This document shows, piece by piece, positions 33,526 to 42,917 of a stretch of DNA of 64,000 nt. The stretch lies in NCBI GenBank assembly GCA_019187665.1, contig JABARH010000018.1, positions 1 through 64,000 of the forward strand, read 5' to 3'. The notes under the pieces were generated by a model that made no database searches, was not told the DNA's origin, and was given only the letters and a program-made list of their open reading frames with translations. The stretch comes from Anaerolineales bacterium (lineage in GTDB: Bacteria > Chloroflexota > Anaerolineae > Anaerolineales > Villigracilaceae). The translations under genes were made by a program, and so were the position numbers. Numbering within the stretch: position 1 is the stretch's first letter; each line of letters starts with the position of its first letter.

Positions 33526-34724
33526 AGGCTCCGGCGCATCGTCCAAAAATCTGGATGTTGATTCCCACGTATCATCCTGTGGTTGGCGGCGCGCAGACCC
33601 AGGTGCGCCGCCTGTCCAGCCTGCTGAAAGGCCGGGGCTGGGATGTGGAAATCCTCACGCGCCGTCACTGGATGAACCATTTGCCAAATGTGGCGGCGCA
33701 TGAAATTGTGGATGGCGCCGCGGTCACGCGCCTTTCCAGCCGCGGGGGCGTCACATCCGGCTCCATCTTATATGTTCTTGGAGGTCTGTGGTACCTGGCG
33801 CGCTTCGGGCAGAAAGGGATCTACCACGCGCACGATATTGGGGCGGCCGGCTGGCTGGCTGTGATGGCGGCGCGCCTATTCGGTGGACATTCCCTCCTGA
33901 AATTTCGCACAGGGCGATCCAGCTATGAAAAAAGACTGGACTCCCTCCTCGGCCGGCGGCAGTTAATGGCGCTTTTACACAAGACAGACCGGGCAATCGT
34001 AGTAAATGAGGCAGTGTATTCGCTGCTTATCGCTCTGGGAGCGCCTGCAGAACGAGTGGCGTTTATTCCGAATGCCGTGGATGTGGATTATTTTCAACCG
34101 GCTCTCCCGGAAGAAAAGCGAAAGGCGCGTGCGCGATTGGGGCTTCCCGCTGAACAACCGGTGATCCTCTATGTGGGACGCCTGAGTCATATTAAGGGAG
34201 TTGACATTTTGTTGCAGGCATGGGCGCTCCTTTCGGACGCGACGCGTGGCGGCATTAACCTGACCTTGGTGGGCGACGGGGAAGAGCGTGCAGGACTGGA
34301 AAAATTAATGGTACGCCTGGGAATTGCCGATCGTGTACGCTTGGCGGGAATGCAGGAGAATGTGCGCGATTATTATTGGGCCGCGGATATCCTCGTTCTC
34401 CCCTCCCGCCAGGAAGGGATGTCGAATGTGATGATGGAAGCGATGGGGTGCGGTTTGCCCGTCCTTGCCTCGGCCACGGGGGGCGCGCTGGATGTGATTG
34501 TGGATGGGAAAAATGGGTGGCTCTTCGAAACAGAGAATCCCTCGCGCCTATGCGACGCGCTTCTCCGATGCTTGCAGGAAAGACCGCGCTGGTACGGGAT
34601 GGGACGGGAAGCCCGCCTCAAGGTCTGCGAAGCGGCGGATATTGAAGTCATCGTGGAAAAACTGGAAACCATATATCGCCGCCTTGCCTGCGCGCCGGGC
34701 GGCGGTCAAAGCGAGGCCTCCTAA
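33522..34724 (+). CDS. Glycosyltransferase, GT4
   Basis: 400 residues; the ATG overlaps the deacetylase stop (ATGA). A longer open frame back to 33285 is only the deacetylase gene in another phase. Motifs: WMLIPTYHPVVGGAQTQVRRLSSLL, FIPNAVDVDYFQP, ILYVGRLSHIKGVDILLQAWALL, LPSRQEGMSNVMMEAMGCGLPVLASATGGALDVI. It closely parallels the enzyme at 28318. Confidence 0.91.
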   Translation: MKAPAHRPKIWMLIPTYHPVVGGAQTQVRRLSSLLKGRGWDVEILTRRHWMNHLPNVAAHEIVDGAAVTRLSSRGGVTSGSILYVLGGLWYLARFGQKGIYHAHDIGAAGWLAVMAARLFGGHSLLKFRTGRSSYEKRLDSLLGRRQLMALLHKTDRAIVVNEAVYSLLIALGAPAERVAFIPNAVDVDYFQPALPEEKRKARARLGLPAEQPVILYVGRLSHIKGVDILLQAWALLSDATRGGINLTLVGDGEERAGLEKLMVRLGIADRVRLAGMQENVRDYYWAADILVLPSRQEGMSNVMMEAMGCGLPVLASATGGALDVIVDGKNGWLFETENPSRLCDALLRCLQERPRWYGMGREARLKVCEAADIEVIVEKLETIYRRLACAPGGGQSEAS

Positions 34725-36667
34725 TGTGCGGTATTTGCGGTGAATTTACCTTTGCAGGCGCGGCCCAGCCGCCGCGTTATGAAACGCTCGAGCGCATGTG
34801 CCGGACGATCATCCATCGCGGGCCGGACAGCCAGGGAATCAAGATCGTGGACGGGCGGGCGGGGCTGGGGATGCGCCGCCTTGCCATCATTGATCTTTCC
34901 ACCGGCGACCAGCCCATGACCAACGAAGACGGAACGTTGTGGATTATCTTCAACGGCGAGATCTATAATTACCGGGGACTGCGGCAGGAAATGCTCCGGG
35001 CCGGCCACGTTTTTCGCACGCAGAGCGACACGGAAGTAATGCTGCACATGTATGAAGAATATGGGGAGACATTCATCGAACGCTGCAATGGCATGTTCGC
35101 CTTGTGTATCTACGACTCGGCCCGCCAGCGCCTCTATCTGGCACGCGACCGTATGGGGAAGAAACCTCTCTTCTATCACCATGCGGCGGACCGCTTTATT
35201 TTCGGAAGCGAGATCAAGGCGCTGCTCGCCCACGGGACGATCCCGCGCCGGGTTAACCGGGACGGACTGGCAGACTTCCTGACCTTTGGCTTTGTCGCCA
35301 ACCCGGCCACCGCCTTCGAGGGAATTCATCAACTCGAACCGGCCCATTATCTGGTTGTGGAATCGGATGGGCGGACTCGCAAGCGGGAATACTGGTCCCT
35401 GGAAGGCAAGCGAGTCATCCGCCGTTCCTTGCGCGACGCTCAGTCGGAATATATTGAGTTGTTATCTGCCAGCGTGCAGGATCGCCTCATTTCCGATGTG
35501 CCAGTCGGCTTGTTGCTGAGCGGCGGCATCGACTCCGGCTCGATTCTGGCGATGATGAGTCGGGACAATGCTGCCGTCCCGACATTCACGATCCGCTTCG
35601 GTGACCCGGAAAAAGACGAGGGTCCGGTCGCCCGGGCCATGGCAAATCACGCAGGCTCCCGCCACGAGGAACTCTTCGTTAATACGGATGAAGCCTGGCG
35701 TATCCTGCCGCTTTTGACATGGCATTACGAACAGCCATTCGGGGATTCCTCCGCCATCCCCAGTTATTACGTGGCGCAGATGGCCCGCAAACACGTTACC
35801 GTCGTGCTTGCGGGCGATGGCGGGGACGAACTGTTTGGCGGATACTATTACAACCTACTTAACGTTTGGCTGCGTCGCTCTCGTTTTATTCCGGCTTTTC
35901 TGTGGCGACTAGGGTCGAAACTGGGAGAGTATGCAACCCAAATCACCGGTCGCCAGGGTCCCCGCGAGTGGCTTAAGCGTATGCAGACCGCTTCATTAAA
36001 CGCCGGTGAGTTCGATTCTGCCATCAGTTGGTTGTCTTATACCCATCAACAGACAAGTCGCTTGCGGAACAAAAAAAACAATGAAGGCAATTATGATCCC
36101 CTTGCCGCTCCGCGTTCGTATTGGGAAACGGGGAATGGAATGAGTTACTTGAATCGCGTGCTGTATAGCTGCTATTTGCGTTTTAAATTGGTGGATGATT
36201 TTCTGGTCAAGATAGATCGGGCCATGATGTCCAATTCGCTCGAGGGCCGCAGTCCTTTCCTGGATTATCGGCTGGTCGAGTTTGCCGCCAGCTTGCCAGA
36301 TCACTGGAAGGTGAGGGGATTACAGACCAAGTGGTTTGCCAAAAAAGCAATGACCAAATACCTGCCATCCGAAGTTCTTCGAAAACGCAAATCGGGGTTT
36401 GGTGTCCCGCGCCGCAAGTGGATGGCGGGCGAATTCGGCCCGCGCGCCTGGGAGGTGCTCCTGTCAGAACGGGCATTGGCGCGCGGCTATTTTCAACCGG
36501 ATGCGCTGCTGCGGGTGCGCGATGGATCCATGGGAAGCGGGGACAACTTTTCATTGGTCTATCATTTAGTGATGTTGGAATTATGGCATCGCTTGTTTAT
36601 TGATGATTTTTCTGAGATAAACTTGTCCCTGGAGAAAGACCGCTGGTGTGATATCCGGGTTGGCTGA
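34724..36667 (+). CDS. asnB: Glutamine-hydrolysing asparagine synthetase, AsnB type
   Basis: 647 residues. The class II glutaminase domain begins MCGICGEF with the catalytic Cys2; the synthetase domain has the PP-loop LLSGGIDSGSILAMM (about 263-277), GDGGDELFGGYYY, and SLEGRSPFLDYRLVEFAASLPDHWK. All features of an active enzyme are present. In surface-glycan clusters, such enzymes are thought to amidate sugar acids or a peptide substituent as well as aspartate, so the true acceptor is open. The start overlaps the previous stop by one base (TAATG). A broken relative lies 2.5 kb downstream. Confidence 0.9.
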   Translation: MCGICGEFTFAGAAQPPRYETLERMCRTIIHRGPDSQGIKIVDGRAGLGMRRLAIIDLSTGDQPMTNEDGTLWIIFNGEIYNYRGLRQEMLRAGHVFRTQSDTEVMLHMYEEYGETFIERCNGMFALCIYDSARQRLYLARDRMGKKPLFYHHAADRFIFGSEIKALLAHGTIPRRVNRDGLADFLTFGFVANPATAFEGIHQLEPAHYLVVESDGRTRKREYWSLEGKRVIRRSLRDAQSEYIELLSASVQDRLISDVPVGLLLSGGIDSGSILAMMSRDNAAVPTFTIRFGDPEKDEGPVARAMANHAGSRHEELFVNTDEAWRILPLLTWHYEQPFGDSSAIPSYYVAQMARKHVTVVLAGDGGDELFGGYYYNLLNVWLRRSRFIPAFLWRLGSKLGEYATQITGRQGPREWLKRMQTASLNAGEFDSAISWLSYTHQQTSRLRNKKNNEGNYDPLAAPRSYWETGNGMSYLNRVLYSCYLRFKLVDDFLVKIDRAMMSNSLEGRSPFLDYRLVEFAASLPDHWKVRGLQTKWFAKKAMTKYLPSEVLRKRKSGFGVPRRKWMAGEFGPRAWEVLLSERALARGYFQPDALLRVRDGSMGSGDNFSLVYHLVMLELWHRLFIDDFSEINLSLEKDRWCDIRVG

Positions 36668-36678
36668 AAAGGAACGCC

Positions 36679-37251
36679 ATGTTCAAGATATTTAATACGC
36701 TGTTCCACATGTTCTTGAAATCTTATAGCAACCAGACCAGGTTGTGGTATGCGCGTCGCCTTGGGGTGCATGTCGGCGAGGATTGCCGGTTATATTCGGT
36801 GCGATTTGGCAGCGAGCCGTATTTGATCTCTATTGGGAACCACGTTACAATCACCAGGGAAGTTACATTGCTGACCCATGATGGAGGGGTATGGGTCTGG
36901 CGGCACCAGGATCCGACGATTGATTACATCCGCCCGATCGTGATCGAAGACAATGTTTTCATCGGCGTCCAGGCCATTATCCTGCCGGGCGTTGTGATTG
37001 GCAGAGACAGCATCGTCGGCGCGGGCGCGATTGTCACAAAATCCGTGCCGCCTGGTTCTGTCGTGGTCGGGGCGCCGGCGCGCATTGTCTCCACCACAGA
37101 TGCCTACATGCAGAAACTCAAGCAGGGGATCAGCACGAAAGGCATGTCTCCACAAGACAAGCGAGAGACATTGCTTCGGACCTGGGGCAGCACGCCGGAA
37201 GAGTGGAAAACGAAGCTGGCTGAATTAAGCGCCGGGACACTGGACGCATGA
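36679..37251 (+). CDS. Hexapeptide-repeat O-acetyltransferase
   Basis: 190 residues. Beta-helix repeats from about 40 to 130 (ISIGNHVTITREVTLLTHDGG with the catalytic His, VIEDNVFIGVQAIILPGVVIGRDSIVGAGAIVTKSVPPGSVVVGAPARIV). The C-terminal 55 residues are helical. A member of the xenobiotic/maltose acetyltransferase group; it likely acetylates a glycan residue. Confidence 0.86.
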   Translation: MFKIFNTLFHMFLKSYSNQTRLWYARRLGVHVGEDCRLYSVRFGSEPYLISIGNHVTITREVTLLTHDGGVWVWRHQDPTIDYIRPIVIEDNVFIGVQAIILPGVVIGRDSIVGAGAIVTKSVPPGSVVVGAPARIVSTTDAYMQKLKQGISTKGMSPQDKRETLLRTWGSTPEEWKTKLAELSAGTLDA

Positions 37252-38402
37252 GGATTTGCCGCATCGCGCGCATTTATCCGCGCACCACCAGCCCGGGCTC
37301 CGGGTTGATGGCTTACAAGTTGAGTGAATATTTGCCGCATCCCTGTCTGTATGTGGCGAAGCAACTGGACGGAACGCCCCTGCCATTTCCATCGCATGTG
37401 AGGCTCCTTCTGATTGATTACCCAGAACCTCGATCATCGAAGACGGGACGATTTGCCGGCCTTCGTACAGCCGTCGCCTCCCTGGGCAGAATCATCGGGA
37501 ATCTATGGCTTGCCATTCTGGGCCTGCCTCATATCTGGCGTTTTCGCCCGGATATTCTTCATGTTCATACCCCGCTGCCCCTCTTGCTGGGAATCTTCGC
37601 AAAACTCACACTGCATTGCCCGCTGGTGCTGTCGTTCCATGGAACGGATTATTACCGCTTTCGGAACAACCGTTTTCTGGTTCGACTGGCAGGTTGGTTT
37701 GTGGATCATGTGATTTGCATTGCGCCTGGTATGAAAACGGAATTGGAGAATCTGCTGCCGGGGGCGCCGGTGTCCTATTTTCCGAACGGTGTAGACCTTG
37801 ATCTCTTTTCCCCGGATTCCACGATTCAGAAGAAAAAACAAATTGTCTCGGTCGGCCGCCTGTTCTGGCAGAAGGGATATCCCGACCTGCTTTCTGCCAT
37901 TATGCGCGTGTTCGAGAAAGACCCAACCTATACGATGGTCATTGTAGGAGACGGACCACTGCGAGCCGAGTTGGAAGAGATAGTGGCGCGCGCGCGCCTA
38001 CAGGAGCGGGTCGAGTTCACAGGAGTTGTCTCTCAGGCGCAGGTTGTCAGAATATTGCGGGAGAGCGAACTGTTTGTAATGGCATCTGTGTCAGAAGGAT
38101 TCCCGAAGGCGTTAATCGAAGCCATGGCCTGCGGGCTTCCGGTGGTTACCACACGTGTTGGAGCCTGCGAAGATGTAGTGAAAGAGGCACAGTGTGGAAT
38201 CGTGGTTCAGCCCAATGCCCCCGATCATCTGGCAGGGGCGATCTATGAAATTCTTGCATCTCCAGCGTTGCGTCAACGGTATGCCTCCCAGGCGGTTTTG
38301 GCGAGCAGAAAATATGCCTGGCAGGACCAGGCGGAAAAAGTCGCTCGGTTATATAAACAGTTGTTATCTGTATCCACGCCTCTGAAAGGAAAGCCGCAAT
38401 AA
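37248..38402 (+). CDS. Glycosyltransferase, GT4
   Basis: 384 residues with ATGA overlap to the acyltransferase. Motifs: ILHVHTPLPLLLGIFAKLTLHCPLVLSFHGTDYYRF, YFPNGVDLDLFSP, IVSVGRLFWQKGYPDLLSAI, VMASVSEGFPKALIEAMACGLPVVTTRVGACEDVV with E-x7-E. Standard cytoplasmic retaining glycosyltransferase. Confidence 0.91.
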   Translation: MRICRIARIYPRTTSPGSGLMAYKLSEYLPHPCLYVAKQLDGTPLPFPSHVRLLLIDYPEPRSSKTGRFAGLRTAVASLGRIIGNLWLAILGLPHIWRFRPDILHVHTPLPLLLGIFAKLTLHCPLVLSFHGTDYYRFRNNRFLVRLAGWFVDHVICIAPGMKTELENLLPGAPVSYFPNGVDLDLFSPDSTIQKKKQIVSVGRLFWQKGYPDLLSAIMRVFEKDPTYTMVIVGDGPLRAELEEIVARARLQERVEFTGVVSQAQVVRILRESELFVMASVSEGFPKALIEAMACGLPVVTTRVGACEDVVKEAQCGIVVQPNAPDHLAGAIYEILASPALRQRYASQAVLASRKYAWQDQAEKVARLYKQLLSVSTPLKGKPQ

Positions 38403-39121
38403 TGTCTCTGCAAAACCAGGTTACCCTAAAACGACTTCGGGAGGTAGATCCACCGGAGAAATGGAAACGCGCATCGTTTATGGTACAGATCTTCTTTCGT
38501 CCCGTTTCTTATCCCGTTACCTGGCTGTTGGTAAAACTGGGCTTTGCCGCCAATCATGCCACGTATCTTTCCGGGTTGGTTTCGGTGTGCGGGGCTGCCC
38601 TGCTCATTGCCGCAAACCGCGAAATGAATGTGGCCGGGGCTGTATTATTCAATCTCTGGGCTGTCTTGGATTGCGTTGACGGCACATTGGCGCGTTACCG
38701 GGGAAGTTCCAGCAAACATGGGGATTTTGTTGACACGGTGTTTGGCTACCTCGCCTTCGGGATCGTATTTATCGCGATGGGCGTAACCGCTGAAAACACC
38801 AAAGCGCTTGGCCCAATTCCGCTGGGCCACATCAATTTTATTATCATTGGCGCATTTGCCTCCATGGGCGACTTGTTCATGAGGCTGGTTTATCAACGTT
38901 TTTTTTCCGCTTATCAAAACGCATTGTACGGCGAAAAAACTTCGAATCGCAGGCTTGGCAAGGAATTTGCCCTCACCGGTCTCCTGGCGCCATTATTGTT
39001 GGTTTCAGTGATATTCAACGTAACGACCTGGCTCGTGTTGTTCTATGCGGCCTTCAATATAGGCGCCTGTTCTTTGAGCGCGTTCAATATGCTGAGAAAA
39101 TCCGAAACGCTGGGAAAATAA
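38402..39121 (+). CDS. CDP-alcohol phosphatidyltransferase family membrane protein
   Basis: 239 residues with about six membrane helices. The CDP-alcohol motif reads DCVDGTLAR, eight residues, G, DFV, D, TVF, G (about residues 93-119). In the family consensus the final position is the fourth Asp, the proposed catalytic base; here it is Gly. The first three Asp are intact. With the nucleotidyltransferase downstream it would form a route that makes and transfers a CDP-activated polyol or alcohol phosphate. Either the catalytic residue is displaced or the protein is impaired. Confidence 0.82.
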   Translation: MSLQNQVTLKRLREVDPPEKWKRASFMVQIFFRPVSYPVTWLLVKLGFAANHATYLSGLVSVCGAALLIAANREMNVAGAVLFNLWAVLDCVDGTLARYRGSSSKHGDFVDTVFGYLAFGIVFIAMGVTAENTKALGPIPLGHINFIIIGAFASMGDLFMRLVYQRFFSAYQNALYGEKTSNRRLGKEFALTGLLAPLLLVSVIFNVTTWLVLFYAAFNIGACSLSAFNMLRKSETLGK

Positions 39122-39569
39122 TGGGGGCTTCTGTAGAAGCCAGAGTCCCCTTTGTTGATCATGCATTAGTGGAGTTTCTGTCTTCGGTCCCATTTCATTA
39201 TAAAATTCGATGGAAATCATTGCTGCATGAGGTGATGGCGGGCGTTTCCAATTCTGATGAAATTAGCGAACGATACGACACCACAAAATACATCCTGCGC
39301 CGGGCATTTATGAACGACTTGCCAGATGCGGTTCTTGAACGGCGGAAGGTCGGCTTTCCGGTGCCATTAAGCCAGTGGTTTGACAAGCGCTATCGCGCGC
39401 ACCTTCATGAAATACTGCTGGACCCCTCGTTATCGAGGTGGGCCTGTTAAACAAGACAGAACTGGAAAAGTGGTTGGAAAACGCAGGCAATAGTCAAGAT
39501 CCCAGGCACGGGATAAAATCCTGGATGTTGATGAATCTTATTCTTTGGTTACAGAGCCGGTCTCCATAA
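39121..39569 (+). pseudogene. Truncated, frameshifted asparagine synthetase (asnB-like) remnant
   Basis: The open frame 39121-39450 encodes only the C-terminal synthetase region of AsnB (GASVEARVPFVDHALVEFLSSVPFHYKIR, then VLERRKVGFPVPLSQWF). At about 39437 homology shifts to the next frame, which continues GLLNKTELEKWLENAG and ends at a TAA at 39567-39569. The glutaminase domain and PP-loop are absent. The start codon overlaps the previous stop (TAATG). It is a remnant of a second asnB, probably left by recombination that brought in the CDP-alcohol gene. Confidence 0.85.
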
Positions 39570-39588
39570 AGTCACAAAAGAGGTAAAA

Positions 39589-40362
39589 ATGCAATTGGTG
39601 GTCCTGGCCGCAGGCCGCGGCGAACGTCTTTGGCCTTTAACCCGAAATACTCCAAAGTGCCTGCTTGAACTGGCAAATGGCATGTCGGTGTTGGATATGC
39701 AGTTACAATCGCTAAAAGAGATCTCCGAGATCAGTGAGATTATCTTTGTATTGGGGTACCTGGCGGAACAGGTCGAGGCCAAGTTAATTCATTATGCCAA
39801 TCTCCAGTTAAATATCCGCACCGTCTACAACCCGTTTTTTGCGGAAAGCAACAACCTGATCTCGCTCTGGTACGCCCTGCCATACTTGGGAGACAATTTC
39901 ATCGTGGTCAATGGCGATGACGTCTATGATAGTCGCGTGCCTCAGGGGCTGGTGCAAGTGGACGGCGACAAAGATGTGGTGATGACCATTGACCGGAAGG
40001 AAAAATACGATCTTGACGACATGAAGGTTATTACCCGGGGCGAGCGGGTCTTGCAGGTTGGAAAACAGATCGCCCCGGCGGAGGCCAACGGGGAATCCAT
40101 CGGGATGATCCGTTTCCGCGCAAACGGAGCATCCCGTTTCAAGGAGATTCTGAATCAGGTTGTGCGCCTTCCAAGCGGAAAAACCGTTTTCTGGCTCTAC
40201 GCTGTTCAGGAGTTGATCAATCGCGGATATACCGTCAATTGGTATGAGTGCAAGCCGGGCGACTGGGCCGAAATAGATTTTCACCCTGATCTGGATCTGG
40301 TGCGCGGTTCACTGACCGAAAACTATGCTGCTTTGATAAAGAAATGGTCTCAGAGAGATTGA
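39589..40362 (+). CDS. Nucleotidyltransferase (CTP-type, sugar/alcohol-phosphate)
   Basis: 257 residues. The N-terminal signature LVVLAAGRGERLWPLTRNTPKCLLEL and the VVNGDDVYD Asp pair are those of NTP-transferase/MobA-like cytidylyl- or uridylyltransferases such as LicC or inositol-1-phosphate cytidylyltransferases. The C-terminal segment ends with WYECKPGDWAEIDFHPDLDL. It is close to the CDP-alcohol transferase, so a CDP-alcohol product is the simplest idea (inference). AGAGG precedes the ATG. Confidence 0.83.
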   Translation: MQLVVLAAGRGERLWPLTRNTPKCLLELANGMSVLDMQLQSLKEISEISEIIFVLGYLAEQVEAKLIHYANLQLNIRTVYNPFFAESNNLISLWYALPYLGDNFIVVNGDDVYDSRVPQGLVQVDGDKDVVMTIDRKEKYDLDDMKVITRGERVLQVGKQIAPAEANGESIGMIRFRANGASRFKEILNQVVRLPSGKTVFWLYAVQELINRGYTVNWYECKPGDWAEIDFHPDLDLVRGSLTENYAALIKKWSQRD

Positions 40363-40416
40363 TTGGCCCTTGCGCAATTCAGAGGCATTGGAGAGCGCCC
40401 CAAACCCGGTGCATGA

Positions 40417-40878
40417 TCATGCTTTTCCTGGGGAGGCGTTTGTTTGACGTGTAGATTGCAAGACCCCTTTAATTTCCATAAGATTTTCCTGCGATGCCGC
40501 GTCGCCCCCCATTTGGGGAAAGGACGGCCAGCCTTGATCCACCCAGGTTTTGCCCGCGCAGATCCGAGAGGCGGCATAGCGCGGGATAACATGAAAATGC
40601 AGATGGGGATCAACCATCATAAGCATGAGATAGTTGATTTTGTCGTAGTGAAAGGATTTCTCCAGGCAATCTTCAACAACTCCGACGATCGCCGCGAAAT
40701 CCCCCCCTTCAGGCCCGTTCAAGTCGGATAATCTTTCGCTGTATCTTCTTAAAGACAATATCCCCGCGCCGAGCGTGCATTGAACCGGGCGAAGAGACCA
40801 TCTCCAGTAGTCAGTCTCATAAATCGTTAATTCGTTGATCAGAAACTTGTCTTGAAATGCCGCAAAATTCTTATGCAT
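40417..40878 (-). CDS. HIT-family hydrolase/transferase
   Basis: 153 residues on the minus strand, the only reverse gene in the glycan cluster. The HIT motif is HLHFHVIPRY (His-x-His-x-His). The ATG at 40878 follows GGAGG by eight bases and is preferred to 40911. Family members cleave or transfer nucleotidyl groups (Ap4A hydrolase, GalT branch). A role in nucleotide-sugar or CDP-alcohol turnover is possible given the adjacent nucleotidyltransferase, but not shown. Confidence 0.84.
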   Translation of the reverse strand: MHKNFAAFQDKFLINELTIYETDYWRWSLRPVQCTLGAGILSLRRYSERLSDLNGPEGGDFAAIVGVVEDCLEKSFHYDKINYLMLMMVDPHLHFHVIPRYAASRICAGKTWVDQGWPSFPQMGGDAASQENLMEIKGVLQSTRQTNASPGKA

Positions 40879-40985
40879 TACCTGTGCCTCCATCCATGGA
40901 TACCCATCCACGCTAACGGTTGGATCGAAATGAAGAATCTATTTTTGTTTTTTGCATAGCGTCTGTTGTTGCCGAGGCAGTCACC

Positions 40986-42158
40986 GTGTTATCCAGGGTT
41001 TTACTTGTCGGCGGTCCCGACGTGGACGCACGCATCGAGTTGATGCGGCGCTTGATGGATTTCAAGTTGCTTGCGGCAGGCACATCGCGCCGCCTTGTCG
41101 GAACATTTTCCATGGCAGGGCTGGAGTTTCATTATTATCCCATGACGCGGGGGTTGAATCCAATCCGGGATCTATATTCGTTTCTCTCGCTGACGGTTTT
41201 ATTCCTTCGTCTGAAGCCTCACATCGTTCACACCTATGATACCAAACCAGCGGTCTTTGCGCGCATCGCGGCCCGGCTTGCCCGCGTTCCGATTGTGATC
41301 GGCACCCTGCCGGGACTGGGTTCATTATATTCCGGGAACGATCCCAAGTCTGCCTGGATTCGCCGCATCTATGAGCCCCTTCAAAAACTGTCCTGCCATC
41401 TTTCCGATCTCACTATTTTTCAAAACCCGGAAGACACAGAACTGTTCATTCAAAAAAGAATTGTCCCCAGACAAAAGACAGCGACTCTGCCCGGCTCGGG
41501 GGTGGATGTGAAACAGTTCGACCCGCGACGAAGCGATTACCGGGAAAGAAAGACCCTGCGCGCCAACCTGGGGCTGGACGATTTCAGCATCATCGTCATC
41601 ATGATCTCGCGCCTGCTTCGTTCGAAGGGCGTGCTTGAATTTGCGGACGTCGCTCGCTCCATCAAAGACGCGCATCCAGATATCGCCTTCCTGCTTGCGG
41701 GGCAGGATGACCCTGAAAGCATGGACGCCCTGACCGAGACCGAGAAAGAACACCTTCAACGATCCGTAACCTGGCTGGGACCCAGAAATGACATTCCGCA
41801 GTTGCTGGCGCTTTCCGATATCTTTACGCTGCCCACGTACTACCGGGAGGGAATTCCGCGCGTGCTTTTGGAGGCCGCCTCGATGGGGCTGCCGATCGTC
41901 ACAACTCAATCTCCGGGGTGCATGGAAGTCGTCGAACAGAACATGAACGGTTTTCTGACGCCAGCCCGCGATGAGAATGCATTAAAGGACGCCATCTTGA
42001 AATTGGCGCTTGATCCATCGCTGCGACGCCGAATGGGAGAAACGTCCCGCCAGCGCGCCGTCGCCCGCTTCGACCTGTCCATCATCGCCCAACAAACCGC
42101 CTCCATTTACCGTCACTTATTGGCAAGGAAGGGATATGGAAACCCGGCGCATCCTTGA
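40986..42158 (+). CDS. Glycosyltransferase, GT4
   Basis: 390 residues from a GTG with GAGG nine bases upstream; the frame is open to a TTG at 40920, whose extra 22 residues do not fit the family. Motifs: IVHTYDTKPAVFARIAARLARVPIVIGTLPGLG (the WbpX/PglA-like HTHxxKAG region), LPGSGVDVKQFDP, MISRLLRSKGVLEFADVA, LPTYYREGIPRVLLEAASMGLPIVTTQSPGCMEVV. This matches enzymes that transfer HexNAc to undecaprenyl-linked saccharides (PglA-like). Confidence 0.88.
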   Translation: MLSRVLLVGGPDVDARIELMRRLMDFKLLAAGTSRRLVGTFSMAGLEFHYYPMTRGLNPIRDLYSFLSLTVLFLRLKPHIVHTYDTKPAVFARIAARLARVPIVIGTLPGLGSLYSGNDPKSAWIRRIYEPLQKLSCHLSDLTIFQNPEDTELFIQKRIVPRQKTATLPGSGVDVKQFDPRRSDYRERKTLRANLGLDDFSIIVIMISRLLRSKGVLEFADVARSIKDAHPDIAFLLAGQDDPESMDALTETEKEHLQRSVTWLGPRNDIPQLLALSDIFTLPTYYREGIPRVLLEAASMGLPIVTTQSPGCMEVVEQNMNGFLTPARDENALKDAILKLALDPSLRRRMGETSRQRAVARFDLSIIAQQTASIYRHLLARKGYGNPAHP

Positions 42159-42819
42159 CGAATACCAAAGGCGGAAGGCCAACCGTCGGAACGCGTTGTA
42201 TTGCTACGAAGATCTCGCGCACTTGTTTAGAACGCAGGGACGTTATCGCGCGACCCTGCTCCTGCTCCAGGCGCGCGGCTGCCATCCACTGACCGATCTG
42301 CAAATTTTAGATGTGGGCTGCGGTGATGGAAACATGCTTCGCCAATTTTTGCAATGGGGCGCGCGGCCTGAAAACCTTGCCGGCGTCGAACTGCGCCCGG
42401 AACCCGTCGAATACGCGCGGAAATTAAATCCAAACCTGAATATCCGCTGCGCCTCCGCAACGGAACTCCCCTGGCCGGACAATTCGATGGACCTGGTCAG
42501 CCAGCACACGGTCTTTTCCTCGATCCTGGATCCGGAAATGAAATCACAGATCGCCTCCGATATGCTGCGCGTCCTGCGCCCCTCCGGCCTGATCCTGTGG
42601 TACGACTTCTGGCTCAACCCCACCAATCCGCAGACGCGCGGCATCCGCCCCAGCGAGATCAAACGTCTCTTTCCTGGCTGTCGTTACGAGTTTCATAAGA
42701 TCACCCTCGCGCCTCCCATCGCCCGCCGGGTTGTTCCGATTTCCTGGGTGCTGGCGTTAGTCCTCGAAAACTTGAAAATCTTCAACACCCACTACCTGGC
42801 CGTCATCCAACCGCGCTGA
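42136..42819 (+). CDS. SAM-dependent methyltransferase
   Basis: 227 residues; ATG preceded by AAGGAAGGG and overlapping the glycosyltransferase by 23 bases. Class I motifs: ILDVGCGDGNMLRQFL (about 57-72), VELRPEPVEYAR, LPWPDNSMDLVSQHTVFSSI and RVLRPSGLILWYDFW. The substrate is unknown; it closes the polysaccharide part before the lasso-peptide genes. Confidence 0.88.
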   Translation: METRRILDEYQRRKANRRNALYCYEDLAHLFRTQGRYRATLLLLQARGCHPLTDLQILDVGCGDGNMLRQFLQWGARPENLAGVELRPEPVEYARKLNPNLNIRCASATELPWPDNSMDLVSQHTVFSSILDPEMKSQIASDMLRVLRPSGLILWYDFWLNPTNPQTRGIRPSEIKRLFPGCRYEFHKITLAPPIARRVVPISWVLALVLENLKIFNTHYLAVIQPR

Positions 42820-42917
42820 GCGCCGCTCACCAATCGCCAAATGGGGGAAATCCACACAAGCGCCAATCCGAGCGGAGAGACGTTTCCCCACTCTACGCTT
42901 CGGCCTCCCCTGCCACC

